A stretch of 35,514 bases of DNA from Gilvimarinus agarilyticus. Lineage in GTDB: Bacteria > Pseudomonadota > Gammaproteobacteria > Pseudomonadales > Cellvibrionaceae. A program made the translations under genes and the position numbers. Under the pieces are notes generated by a model. That model worked only from the letters and a program-made list of their open reading frames with translations. It did not search any database and was not told where the DNA came from. This document shows, piece by piece, positions 35,300 through 35,514 of this stretch. Location: NCBI RefSeq assembly GCF_000832015.1, contig NZ_JXCJ01000001.1, positions 2,073,009 to 2,108,522 on the forward strand. Direction: 5' to 3'. Position 1 is the first letter of the stretch. Every line of letters begins with the position of its first letter.

Positions 35300-35514
35300 T
35301 TAACTAAAATAACCGTGGATATACCAATTTTTATCCGGCGGGTTGAGCGACCGGTATACCCACAGCCAGTGTCCTGCCCGGTTGCGGGCGACAAAATAAT
35401 CGCGCGACATGGGCTGTCGATCCCACCAGCCGGTCACAATGCGCTCGGGGCCGTGCACCAATACCAAAGGCTCTGCCGTGGCTTTGGGTTTTTGGTGTAA
35501 TAAGCTGGGCCTGA
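35300..35514 (-). CDS. imuB: ImuB (Y-family-like polymerase homologue), C-terminal fragment cut by window edge
   Basis: Reading the minus strand from the window edge gives an open frame of 70 residues ending at TAA (35302-35300). It includes HGPERIVTGWWDR, RDYFVARN, GHWLWVYRS and NWYIHGYFS, the recognisable C-terminal end of ImuB. ImuB is a catalytically inactive Y-family relative that links DnaE2 and ImuA to the sliding clamp. Only the last part is in the window. Its position directly upstream of dnaE2 confirms the assignment. Confidence 0.88.
   Translation of the reverse strand, partial: RPSLLHQKPKATAEPLVLVHGPERIVTGWWDRQPMSRDYFVARNRAGHWLWVYRSLNPPDKNWYIHGYFS

Overview
The window looks like a piece of a gammaproteobacterial chromosome from a polysaccharide-degrading lineage, probably Cellvibrionaceae or a close relative (Cellvibrio, Saccharophagus, Teredinibacter type). 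This is inferred from two secreted glycoside hydrolase lipoproteins with poly-serine linkers, the Pseudomonas-like order DUF3108-purN-purM-DUF2066-hda, a moderately GC-rich coding style, and familiar gammaproteobacterial versions of YghU, YgaV/YgaP, WaaC, GltX and DnaE2/ImuB. No species can be named from the sequence alone.

Layout. (1) 1-1238: 3' part of an AT-rich OLD-like ATPase/TOPRIM gene, which looks foreign and runs off the left edge. (2) 1411-2508 (minus): Tat-exported Gfo/Idh/MocA oxidoreductase. (3) 2647-15607 (plus): a cobalamin block. A good sigma70 promoter and a cobalamin riboswitch precede btuB. cobO and cobQ follow, each preceded by one copy of a ~270-bp structured repeat. From cobQ the genes are packed tightly or overlap: cobQ-btuC-btuD-cobU-cobT-cobC-cobS-cbiB-cobD-btuF. 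Together they encode B12/corrinoid uptake (BtuB, BtuF, BtuC, BtuD), adenosylation (CobO), amidation (CobQ), aminopropanol-phosphate attachment (CobD, CbiB) and nucleotide-loop assembly (CobU, CobT, CobS, CobC). No corrin-ring genes are present, so this is a salvage/late-assembly locus.

(4) 15667-17126 (plus): yghU, a small predicted lipoprotein and a 61-residue zinc-ribbon-like protein. (5) 17250-20882 (minus): a 1210-residue GH43 arabinanase-like lipoprotein with Ig-like and LamG modules. (6) 21160-24180 (minus): slyD, DUF3108, purN, purM. (7) 24444-26255 (plus): DUF2066 protein and hda. (8) 26453-28252 (plus): GH9 lipoprotein. (9) 28453-29302 (minus): a ygaV-ygaP-like sulfur-stress operon with a two-site operator. 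(10) 29468-32019 (plus): waaC and gltX. (11) 32180-35514 (minus): dnaE2 and the 3' end of imuB, the SOS translesion-synthesis module.

The least explained material is noncoding. First, the two repeat copies at 4849-5116 and 5951-6220 contain a hairpin whose stem is completely different in the two copies yet perfectly paired in both, around an unchanged AGGAC loop. Each copy ends 80-81 nt before the start codon of a cobalamin gene. Second, three intergenic arrays of 7-bp units (ACGGNNN) run in strict phase, first direct and then inverted, at 17131-17247, 26261-26353 and 28252-28350. They sit at the 3' ends of genes; two of them bracket the GH9 gene and the third lies at the 3' end of the GH43 gene.
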